The notes: a model not told the origin generated them from the sequence alone. A DNA stretch of 16,154 bases from an uncultured Alphaproteobacteria bacterium (GCA_903929895.1 CAIYWM010000498.1:1-16154), one strand, 5' to 3'; shown: positions 8,109-14,588, counted from the first letter of the stretch. Made by a program: numbers and translations.

Positions 8109-8512
8109 CCGGCCTTGTCCGGGCTGGGCATGCTGCCCATCGCATGGCTCATGGTGCGGCCGCCGAAGATATGGACATGGAAGTGAAACACCAGCTGGCC
8201 GCCATTGGGTCCGTGATTGGCCACGAGGCGATAGCCCTCGGGATCGAGGCCGAGGTCGTGCGCGACCTTCGACACGGCGCGCCAGAAGCCGACGATCATC
8301 TCGGGCGGTGCCTTGGCGCCGAAATCGGCCTGGCTGATATATTCGCCCTTCGGGATCACCAGCACATGCACGGGCGCCAGCGGTGCGATGTCGTGGAATG
8401 CCAGCGCGAAGTCGTCTTCGTACACTTTCTTGCAGGGCAGCTCGCCGCGCAGGATGCGGGCGAAGACGTTGGTGCGGTCATAGGCGGCGGTCATGGGGGC
8501 ATCGACGGACAT
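8105..8512 (-). CDS. HIT family (histidine triad) nucleotide-binding protein
   Basis: A 135-residue Hint-type purine nucleotide phosphoramidase or hydrolase, cytoplasmic. The histidine triad reads H110-F-H112-V-H114 followed by IFGGR, with the NHGPNGGQLVFH run before it (99-110). The front half has FARILRGELPCKKVYEDD and the VHVLVIPK strand, as in Hint/HinT proteins, which are usually 110-140 residues. Three in-frame ATGs exist. I chose the one at 8512 because CGGAG lies seven bases ahead; the ATG at 8539 sits inside the putative promoter, and the one at 8494 lacks a ribosome site. It heads the run with the hydrolase, which starts inside its stop codon. Function is recognised at family level only. 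Confidence 0.93.
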   Translation of the reverse strand: MSVDAPMTAAYDRTNVFARILRGELPCKKVYEDDFALAFHDIAPLAPVHVLVIPKGEYISQADFGAKAPPEMIVGFWRAVSKVAHDLGLDPEGYRLVANHGPNGGQLVFHFHVHIFGGRTMSHAMGSMPSPDKAG

Positions 8513-8535
8513 GGCAGGCTCCGGGAGAGGCGGTG

Positions 8536-8575
8536 ACATCCCCTATATAGGTAAGCTTCGCGTATGGGCGGAACT
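8536..8575 (-). promoter_or_regulatory. Possible promoter of the HIT-hydrolase-dioxygenase-oxidoreductase run
   Basis: The minus strand carries CTATATAG (8542-8549) in otherwise GC-rich DNA, a plausible -10 box about 30 bases ahead of the HIT ATG at 8512. No convincing -35 is seen at the right distance, so confidence is low. The placement supports the ATG at 8512 over the one at 8539. Confidence 0.3.
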
Positions 8576-8605
8576 CGAAAGGGACGTCGGCCCGCGCGTC
8601 GGGAC

Positions 8606-9304
8606 TCAACCCTTCAGTAGCCTGGGCCGGCCCGGTGCTTCAGCGGCGGCAGGCCGGTCTCGGGAGCGCAGGACGCCGACGAGTATGTCGCGTGCCTCGT
8701 CGATCCTGGCGGCGAGATAGGGCGAACCGCCGGCATCGGGATCCGCGCCGCGCATCAGGCGACGATGCGCGGTATGGATGCTGGTGAGATCGGCGCCCTC
8801 GGAAAGACCGAGAACCTCGAGCGCCTCTTTCCGGGACATGCCGCCATCGTCATCATGATCGGCAGGCGGAGATATGTGCCGTTGCGCTGAAGCAATCGGC
8901 CCGGCGTGCTGGAGATAGGCTTCGAGAAGAGCGGCCGCGCGCTGCAGCGCACGCGGATCGGGAGGCGCAGGATCCCGCCAGACCGGCGGCATTTCAAAAG
9001 GCTGCGGCTTTCTTCGAAACTGCGCGAAAGCAGCCCGCAGTGGAACGAGAATCGCCCGCCATTTCAGGAACGTCGGCACGAGGATCATCGCGGCGCCCAG
9101 CAGCATCGCGCCGGCGTACTGCTCCCGCATGATCATCATCACGAGAAGGGGAATGGCCACGATCACGAGAAGCAGCGCCATCCATCGTAGCGTGCGCACC
9201 ATCGTCTTGGGGTCGGAATGGAGAAACCAGTCGAGGAACTTCGCCGCCGTGGCGAGCACGGAGAGGCCGAGCACGATGGCGCTGATGATGACGGCGTAGT
9301 CCAT
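8606..9304 (-). CDS. Membrane-anchored J-domain (Tim14-like) protein with degenerate HPD
   Basis: A 232-residue protein with membrane segments at about 4-24, 41-58 and 63-80, a Pro-rich linker, and a C-terminal J-like domain (about 156-210). That domain reads MSRKEALEVLGL...AHRRLMRGADPDAGGSPYLAARIDEARD. This is the arrangement of alphaproteobacterial relatives of mitochondrial Tim14/Pam18, J-proteins that recruit an Hsp70 to the inner membrane. In those proteins the loop reads HPD..GGS. Here it is D188-P189-D190, so the His normally essential for stimulating DnaK ATPase is absent, although helix II, helix III and GGS are intact. The ATG at 9304 follows AAGGAG at eight bases. It is divergent from the copper enzyme operon and 93 bases before HIT. 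It may have lost cochaperone activity or act as a regulatory decoy; that part is inference. Confidence 0.82.
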   Translation of the reverse strand: MDYAVIISAIVLGLSVLATAAKFLDWFLHSDPKTMVRTLRWMALLLVIVAIPLLVMMIMREQYAGAMLLGAAMILVPTFLKWRAILVPLRAAFAQFRRKPQPFEMPPVWRDPAPPDPRALQRAAALLEAYLQHAGPIASAQRHISPPADHDDDGGMSRKEALEVLGLSEGADLTSIHTAHRRLMRGADPDAGGSPYLAARIDEARDILVGVLRSRDRPAAAEAPGRPRLLKG

Positions 9305-9437
9305 CGAAGAACTCCTTCGTGGCGAAGCCTACTCGCAATGCGGGACGAAATCAGCGACCTCGACTGCAAATTGCGAATGCGTTTTCGAGAAAGTCGTGCT
9401 TAGACTTCGCCCACTTGCAAAGAGGGGAGTGCAGCCG
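9305..9437. promoter_or_regulatory. Divergent intergenic region between J-protein and copper-enzyme operon
   Basis: These 133 bases must hold the promoters of both divergent genes. On the plus strand, TAGACT (9401-9406) matches the -10 consensus at four of six positions and would start a transcript about 25 bases before the ATG at 9438. I see no good -35 for it, which would be compatible with an activator-dependent promoter. Imperfect symmetry is present (CTCGA at 9359-9363 against TCGAG at 9385-9389), but I cannot identify a known metal-responsive operator. Confidence 0.3.
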
Positions 9438-11273
9438 ATGACTGAGCCCACCCGAGAAACACCGACCGCCACGGTTTCTCCCGATGCAGCCGTCCCGCCC
9501 CTCATCGCCCCGCTCGAACATGGTACGGAATCGAACCTGCCGCCCGCCAAGACTTCGATCGACGAATTCCTGAAGCGCAACGAAGAGGTCCTCGCGAAGG
9601 ACCGCGAGGAGTTCCAGGCCTATCTCGTCGCCAAGCACGAGCAGGCGACTCGCAAGGCCCGCGAAGAGGCGGCCATGCCGAAGGTCAAGACGAAGGTGAG
9701 CCGGCGCACGATGCTGAACGTCGCCGTCGGCACCGCGGCCGCCGCCGAGGTCGCCGTGCTGGGCTACAGCGCGATGAACGGCGGCTCGTCTTCGGACAAC
9801 GGAATCATCCGCGCGGCCGGCAACGGCGCGCAGCAATCGCCGATCACCCGCGAAGTCGTCGACTCGCGCGCCGACATCCGGGGCCAGAGCCTCGGCAACT
9901 GGGTGGCGCTGCTGCCGACCAAGATGGGCGGCGGCACCTACGCGATCGATCTGAACTCGAATCGCGTGCTGGGCTCAATCTGGTACTGGAACTACGGCGA
10001 CTACAATCCGATCAGCCATCATCTCTGCGCCTTCCCGAGTTCCGATCCCACGCACGGCTTCGAATTCGTGAACTCGACGCAGGGCGGCCAGAACTCGCTG
10101 ATCTACGGCATCCCGACCAACGTGACGGCGGAGAACGTGCCGGGCGGCACCAACATCTATCGCGTGCGCTACGACGGCACGCAGATGCAGATGATCGAGA
10201 ACGTGTCCGAGACGACCGGGCTCGGCCTCGGCGTGCACGTCACCGTCAATCCGAAGGACGCCCAGTCCTACTTCGTGACCGACGGGCAGAAAGACATCGC
10301 CGCCTGTTTCGATCGCACCACCTCGAAGGTGAAGGCGGCGCTGCGCTTCGACTGGACGCCGAATGTCCCTCAGCTGCGCGAGGCCTGGATCAAGGGCGGC
10401 ACGCTCACCATCAAGAAGATCTATCCCGACGAGAAGACCGGCCTCTACAATCTCCGCGGCACCAAGGGCAACAAGATCGACTGGGAAATGGTGCCCATGG
10501 GCGAGCTGTTCGTCGAGGAAGGCTCGCTGCCCGGCGAGGCGCCGCTGACGCTGACCGGCGCCGACGGCACGGTCTGGCATCCCGAAGGCCGCTGGGCGGC
10601 GACGGTCGTGCGCCTGTGCGGCGGCATCTGCATCCTCGATCCCGAGAAGAACTTCGAGCCGGCCGCCTTCCTGCAGTTCAACAAGGATTCGCAGGACCAG
10701 TACAAGGTCGAGCAGATCGACAAGGACACCTGGCAGGTCGTGTTCGACAAGATCCACTCGCCGGGACACGAGATCGGCTTCTCGCCCGACGGCAAGTTCC
10801 TCGTGATGATGAACAACCTGCGGGAAAACAACTGCTCGATCTTCTCCTGCAGCGATCCGGATCCGACCAAGTGGCGCAAGATCGCGCATGTCGAGGATCC
10901 GCTGTGGCGCGGCAAGTATCCGAACCCGTTCCACATGGTGTTCTCGATGGACAGCTCGAAGCTCTATCTGTCCATCCTGCATCCGTCGCCTGCCTATAGC
11001 GGCATCATGGTGATCGATACCAAGACCTGGACCATCAAGAAGGAGATCCAGGGCATCGGGCCCGACCTGCAGACGCCGGCCATTACCTACGACGGCAAAT
11101 ACGTGCTGACGCCGTTCAGCGGCTTCCAGCGCCAGTCGACCGGCATCTCTGTCATCGATACGTCCACAGACACGCTGATCGGCATCCTGCCGAGCAACGG
11201 CGGACATCATGACTGCGTGATCATCCCGACCAAGCTGGAGCACATGAAGCACACGCGCTCCTGCACGCTTTGA
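9438..11273 (+). CDS. Tat-exported copper beta-propeller oxidoreductase, thiocyanate dehydrogenase-like (CuA-less NosZ relative)
   Basis: A 611-residue predicted periplasmic enzyme. Residues 1-87 form a long charged leader before the Tat motif SRRTML (88-93) and a hydrophobic stretch. The rest reads as a seven-bladed propeller related to the N-terminal domain of nitrous oxide reductase (GDYNPISHH, and HDCVIIP near the end, like NosZ EPHDC). The protein ends there: no cupredoxin domain and no CuA CxxxCxxxH motif, so it is not a nitrous oxide reductase. Candidate copper ligands are H194/H195, H267, D376, H444, H499 and H590/H591; K162, K343, E350 and F498 are also in place. Their spacing matches, within a few residues, what I recall for Thioalkalivibrio thiocyanate dehydrogenase (K103, H135, H206, K281, E288, D314, H381, F436, H437, H528). 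The position equivalent to H482 is Q545. The ATG follows GGGGAG; an in-frame ATG at 9396 lacks a site. First gene of a four-gene operon. The true substrate is unproven. Confidence 0.75.
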   Translation: MTEPTRETPTATVSPDAAVPPLIAPLEHGTESNLPPAKTSIDEFLKRNEEVLAKDREEFQAYLVAKHEQATRKAREEAAMPKVKTKVSRRTMLNVAVGTAAAAEVAVLGYSAMNGGSSSDNGIIRAAGNGAQQSPITREVVDSRADIRGQSLGNWVALLPTKMGGGTYAIDLNSNRVLGSIWYWNYGDYNPISHHLCAFPSSDPTHGFEFVNSTQGGQNSLIYGIPTNVTAENVPGGTNIYRVRYDGTQMQMIENVSETTGLGLGVHVTVNPKDAQSYFVTDGQKDIAACFDRTTSKVKAALRFDWTPNVPQLREAWIKGGTLTIKKIYPDEKTGLYNLRGTKGNKIDWEMVPMGELFVEEGSLPGEAPLTLTGADGTVWHPEGRWAATVVRLCGGICILDPEKNFEPAAFLQFNKDSQDQYKVEQIDKDTWQVVFDKIHSPGHEIGFSPDGKFLVMMNNLRENNCSIFSCSDPDPTKWRKIAHVEDPLWRGKYPNPFHMVFSMDSSKLYLSILHPSPAYSGIMVIDTKTWTIKKEIQGIGPDLQTPAITYDGKYVLTPFSGFQRQSTGISVIDTSTDTLIGILPSNGGHHDCVIIPTKLEHMKHTRSCTL

Positions 11274-12481
11274 GGCTGCTCGCCAGTCTGGCGCTGCAGA
11301 ATCTCGGGCGCCGCAAGGCGCGCAGCCTCCTGCTGATCATGGCCGTGGCGGTGGCCAGCGGGGTCGTCTTTACCGGCGCGACCTTGATGCGCAGCATCGA
11401 CAGCAGCATGGCGGTGGGCTTCACCCGGCTGGGCGCCGACATGATGGCGGTGCCCGAAGGCGCGCTCACCAACATCACCGCGGCGCTGCTCACCGTCGAG
11501 CCCACCGACCTCGTGCTCGACCAGGACCTGTTTGCCAAGGCCGGCCTCGCCAGCGTGAGCCGCGCCGCGCCGCAGAAGATCGCCCGGGTCGAGCACTCGG
11601 GAATCGGCAACCATCACGATTCGGTAGATCTCATCGGCTTCGATCCCGCGCTCGACTTCACGGTGCGACCCTGGCTGGTCGAGAAGATCAACCGCGACAT
11701 GAGGCCGGGCGACGTCATCCTGGGGGCGGCGCGGGCCGCGCCCCTGGGCTCCGAGCTGCTGATCTTCGGCAAGCCGCACACGGTCTATGGAAGGCTGGGA
11801 AAGACCGGTGTCGGCACGCATGAGCGCGGCGTCTTCATGACCTTCGACACGCTCGAAGCCCTGGCCGGTTCGGTGCACGGCCATGGCGGCGGTCCGCCCG
11901 CCGTCCTGCAGAAGGGCAAGGTGAGCGGCTTCCTCGTCGAACTGGCGCCGGGCGCCACGCCGCTGCAGGCGCGCTTCGCCATCCTCTCGACCCTCAAAGG
12001 CGTCAAGGTCGTGACCGGCGATTCGACCATGAGCGGCATCCGCCAGGGGCTGGCGGCGCTGCTGAACGGCATCCTCGCGCTGATGGTGCTGATGTTTGCC
12101 AGCACCGCCCTGATGGTCAGCGTTCTCTTCTCGGCGATCGTCACCGAACGGCGTGGCGAGCTCGGCCTGCTCAAGGCGATCGGCGCCCGGCGCGGCCAGA
12201 TCGTGGGCATGATGGTCATCGAGGCGGTGATCGCCACCGGCGCCGGCGGCGTGCTGGGCGTCGCGCTGGGCGTCCTGGTGATGCGTCTCTACGAGCGTTC
12301 GCTGGTCTACTACCTCGAGAATATCGGCGTGCCCTTCGTCTGGCTCGACGGGCCGCAAATCGTGATCGTCGCGGTCGCGGCGGTCGTGATGGCCTCGATC
12401 ATCGGCGCCCTGGGCTCGCTCTATCCGGCCTGGCGCGCCAGCCGCCGCGATCCCTACGATCTCGTGCGCGGGGAGGGCTAG
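11270..12481 (+). CDS. MacB/FtsX-type ABC transporter permease
   Basis: A 403-residue inner-membrane permease with type VII (MacB/LolCE-like) topology: one helix at about 18-38, an extracytoplasmic domain at about 40-260, then three helices near 263-290, 312-340 and 362-386. ERRGELGLLKAIGA (293-306) is the conserved coupling segment of FtsX permeases, and YPAWRASRRDP (385-395) the usual end. This class does not normally pump through the membrane but couples ATP hydrolysis to movements in the periplasm. The outer domain has many His: H109, H115, H116, H170, H184, and H203-G-H205 before GGG. The TTG start overlaps the stop of the enzyme gene (TTGA). No clear ribosome site is present, so translation is probably coupled. 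Its ATPase follows after three bases. Role relative to the copper enzyme: inference from linkage. Confidence 0.88.
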   Translation: MRLLASLALQNLGRRKARSLLLIMAVAVASGVVFTGATLMRSIDSSMAVGFTRLGADMMAVPEGALTNITAALLTVEPTDLVLDQDLFAKAGLASVSRAAPQKIARVEHSGIGNHHDSVDLIGFDPALDFTVRPWLVEKINRDMRPGDVILGAARAAPLGSELLIFGKPHTVYGRLGKTGVGTHERGVFMTFDTLEALAGSVHGHGGGPPAVLQKGKVSGFLVELAPGATPLQARFAILSTLKGVKVVTGDSTMSGIRQGLAALLNGILALMVLMFASTALMVSVLFSAIVTERRGELGLLKAIGARRGQIVGMMVIEAVIATGAGGVLGVALGVLVMRLYERSLVYYLENIGVPFVWLDGPQIVIVAVAAVVMASIIGALGSLYPAWRASRRDPYDLVRGEG

Positions 12482-12484
12482 GCG

Positions 12485-13153
12485 ATGCTCACCTGCCGCG
12501 GCCTGGGCAAGGATTACGTCACCGAACGCGGCGAGGTGGCGGCGGTGGCCGGCATCGACCTCGAGATCGCGGCCGGCCGTTACGCCGCGATCATCGGGCG
12601 GTCGGGGTCGGGCAAGTCGTCCCTGATGGCGATGATCGGCGGTCTCAGCCGGCCCTCGCAGGGGGAGGTGACGGTGGATGGCACCGACATCTGGAGCCTG
12701 TCCGAGAACGCGCTGGCGGCGTTCCGCAACAAGCGCATCGGCTACGTCTTCCAGTTCGCGAGCCTGCTGCCCACGCTGCGCCTGGTCGACAATGTCGCGT
12801 TGCCGGCGATGCTGGGCGGCGGCGCCAGATCATCCGCAACCTATGCCCGGGCGGCGGCGCTGCTCGGCCAGATGGGGCTGGGCGACCATCTCGACGCCTA
12901 TCCGTCGGAGGTTTCTGCCGGCGAGCAGCGGCGGGCGGTGATCGCCCGCGCCCTGATCAACGAGCCGGCGCTGATCCTGGCCGACGAGCCGACGTCGGAC
13001 CTCGACGAGCAGACCGAGATCGAGATCATGGACGAGCTGCTGGCGGTCAACCGCGAGCGCGGCACGACCCTCATCCTGGTCACGCACAATCTGGCGCTGG
13101 CGGAACAGGCCGAGCAGATCGTCCACATCGCGCACGGCGCGCTCGTCACGTGA
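12485..13153 (+). CDS. ABC transporter ATP-binding protein (LolD/MacB type)
   Basis: A 222-residue ATPase, the usual length of LolD-like subunits, partner of the upstream FtsX-type permease. Walker A is GRSGSGKS (38-45), the Q-loop Gln is Q90 in YVFQFASLLPTL, Walker B is LILADEP with D167-E168 followed by the D-loop SDLD (171-174), and the switch His is H201. The signature reads VSAGE (143-147) where LSGGQ or LSGGE is usual; the Ser and second Gly are kept, so activity is likely preserved. The ATG at 12485 follows GGGGAGGGC. The stop overlaps the GTG start of the next gene (GTGA), a tight junction that ties it to the membrane protein downstream. Confidence 0.93.
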   Translation: MLTCRGLGKDYVTERGEVAAVAGIDLEIAAGRYAAIIGRSGSGKSSLMAMIGGLSRPSQGEVTVDGTDIWSLSENALAAFRNKRIGYVFQFASLLPTLRLVDNVALPAMLGGGARSSATYARAAALLGQMGLGDHLDAYPSEVSAGEQRRAVIARALINEPALILADEPTSDLDEQTEIEIMDELLAVNRERGTTLILVTHNLALAEQAEQIVHIAHGALVT

Positions 13154-13986
13154 GCGTTCCGTCTTCCGAGCAGGACAAGGATGCGCTGATCGCCGATCTG
13201 CGTCGCCAGCTCGGCGCCGCCCAGTCCGAAGTGCGCGTGCTGCGGCGGCGACTGGGGGCTGCAACGGCGGTCGAGACTCCGCAGGCGCAGGGCGGCCTGC
13301 TGAACGAGCTGCGCAAGGCTGCGCCGCGCAAGTCCGACGCGCCGGCCAGTGTGGCGGTAAAACTTGGCCGCCGCTTCGATCTCTGGCGCTCGCCGGTGCT
13401 GGTCGGGCTGGTCATGCTGCTGCTGACGGGCTTCGCGATCGATGCCGGTGTCGGCCTCTACCAGGCGCGCGCGCTGCGTGAGGCGCGGCAGGCCCGGCTG
13501 CTGCTCGAGAACACCGCGACGCGCTCGCTTTATGTCGAGCTGAAGGGGATTTCCTACGAGCCCGACGGCAAGTCGTACCGCATGACGCTGTTCCTGCAGA
13601 ACGTCAGCCCGGCGGGACCGCTCTACGTCATGCTGAACGCCGTCGCCGTCTACGTGCAGGCCGGCATGGTCTGGCAGCAGGTGCCGTCACGGCCGGTCGA
13701 GGGCGTGAGCTGGGGCGTCGTGAAGGTCGTGGATGGCTACACGTTCGACGTCCTCTTCGCACCCGACGTCCAGAATTGGGCCGAGCTGATCCCGGGCTAC
13801 ATGCATGTCCGCATCCAGTCGGACCTGCTGGTCAGCGAGAAGGCCCAGCCGGGTAACGACGTCGTCGAGCGGCGCACGCCCTACTATGTCTACCTGAAGC
13901 CGCACGGCGCCAATGACGAGGACATCAAGGCGCGCAGCAAGTCGAACCGCACGCCGCCGATCTTCATTCCGATGCCGCCGCATTGA
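13150..13986 (+). CDS. Single-pass membrane protein with coiled coil and periplasmic domain, unknown function
   Basis: A 278-residue protein I cannot assign to a named family. Residues 8-36 (ALIADLRRQLGAAQSEVRVL) have heptad character of a short cytoplasmic coiled coil. A basic linker follows, then one membrane helix at about 82-104. The C-terminal 170 residues would be periplasmic: a beta-rich pattern (YVELKGISYEP, YRMTLFLQNVSP, YVMLNAVAVYVQ, YTFDVLFAPD, YMHVRIQSDLLV), perhaps immunoglobulin- or FixG-like, with a Pro-rich tail. The single cytoplasmic-in orientation fits a linker between the ABC ATPase side and periplasmic enzyme. The GTG start overlaps the ATPase stop, so translation is likely coupled. 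It is the last gene of the operon. It may be a periplasmic adaptor for the transporter or the copper enzyme; this is inference from gene order. Confidence 0.75.
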   Translation: MSVPSSEQDKDALIADLRRQLGAAQSEVRVLRRRLGAATAVETPQAQGGLLNELRKAAPRKSDAPASVAVKLGRRFDLWRSPVLVGLVMLLLTGFAIDAGVGLYQARALREARQARLLLENTATRSLYVELKGISYEPDGKSYRMTLFLQNVSPAGPLYVMLNAVAVYVQAGMVWQQVPSRPVEGVSWGVVKVVDGYTFDVLFAPDVQNWAELIPGYMHVRIQSDLLVSEKAQPGNDVVERRTPYYVYLKPHGANDEDIKARSKSNRTPPIFIPMPPH

Positions 13987-14013
13987 GTGGGAAACGACGG
14001 AGCTACCGCCTCT

Positions 14014-14120
14014 TGTCATCGCGAGCGGGTAACCCCCGCTCTGGAGCGCACCGAAGGATCTAACGCCGCCAGGGAGTACTTCGGTCGTTCCGCCAGGTCC
14101 TTCGCTGCGCTCAGGACGAC
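14014..14120. repeat. Dispersed palindromic repeat (REP-like), possible bidirectional terminator
   Basis: Two inverted arms, GAGCGCACCGAAGGATCT (14044-14061) and the reverse complement of GAGCGCAGCGAAGGACCT (14095-14112), match at 16 of 18 bases around a 33-base spacer. Outward, the left side has TGTCATC and the right side reads as TGTCGTC on the other strand, matching the GTCATCCTGAGCGCAGCGAAGGA repeats I recognise from many alphaproteobacterial genomes. The left copy is interrupted by a second palindrome, GAGCGGG-TAACC-CCCGCTC (about 14027-14045). The element fills the gap between the convergent copper-enzyme operon and hisE. It could stop transcription from both sides, but I see no T-run. 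Confidence 0.7.
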
Positions 14121-14125
14121 AGGCG

Positions 14126-14497
14126 TTACCGCTTGCGTGACGCCTTCTCGGCGATGCCGGAGAGTCCTTCGCGACGGGCGAGCTCGTCCCACACCGACTG
14201 GGGCTTCACGCCGACGGCGGCCCACAAGGTGAGCAGGTGGTAGAGCATGTCGGCACTTTCGGCGATCAGCTTGGGCTTGTCGCCCTGGATGCCTTCGATC
14301 AGCGCCTCGACCGCTTCCTCGCCCAGCTTCTTCGCAATCTGCTGGCGGCCACGGCTGAACAGGCGGGCGGTGTAGGAGGTTTCCGGATCCGCGCCCTTGC
14401 GACTGTCGATCACCAGATACAGGCGATCAAGCACATGCTCGTCGATCGAGACGATGCTCGGCCGCTGCACTTTCTTGGCTTTTTTCTTCTTCGCCAT
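14126..14497 (-). CDS. hisE: Phosphoribosyl-ATP pyrophosphatase
   Basis: A 123-residue enzyme for the second step of histidine synthesis: hydrolysis of phosphoribosyl-ATP to phosphoribosyl-AMP and pyrophosphate in the cytoplasm. Family motifs are clear: [28 protein letters not shown] (about 45-72), containing the metal-binding KKLGEEA.E helix, then [14 protein letters not shown] and the ending [15 protein letters not shown] typical of alphaproteobacterial HisE. Before the core there is an extra basic leader, MAKKKKAKK. The ATG at 14497 has GGAG about ten bases upstream; the frame continues to 14692 into hisF but without HisE-like sequence. The 91-base gap from hisF is wider than that between hisA and hisF. 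A stand-alone HisE implies a separate hisI elsewhere. Confidence 0.95.
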   Translation of the reverse strand: MAKKKKAKKVQRPSIVSIDEHVLDRLYLVIDSRKGADPETSYTARLFSRGRQQIAKKLGEEAVEALIEGIQGDKPKLIAESADMLYHLLTLWAAVGVKPQSVWDELARREGLSGIAEKASRKR

Positions 14498-14588
14498 CCG
14501 AGGGGAACTCCGTCGCCGCCCTGTGGGCGGGCGATCGAAAACTTCAATACGCCTCTTAGACGGGCGCCGTGAAGATTTTACGCCAAAA

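Noticed and set aside
9438..11273. True nitrous oxide reductase (nosZ)
   Set aside because: The protein ends right after HDCVIIP and lacks the cupredoxin CuA domain and CxxxCxxxH motif; one propeller His is Gln.
9975..12358. Long antisense frames (9975-11252 and 11207-12358) under the copper enzyme and permease
   Set aside because: Rich in Asp/Arg/Ala/His without any domain; the plus strand has convincing protein motifs throughout.
11270..13153. Lipoprotein-releasing LolCD pair or a MacAB drug pump
   Set aside because: No MacA-like fusion protein or LolE is adjacent, and tight coupling to the copper enzyme gene points to another role. The fold class is shared, so this is not fully excluded.
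14511..14535. GC-rich hairpin (CCGCCC-TGT-GGGCGG) before hisE, as a terminator or attenuator
   Set aside because: Six base pairs with no following T-run on either strand, and no leader peptide rich in His codons.
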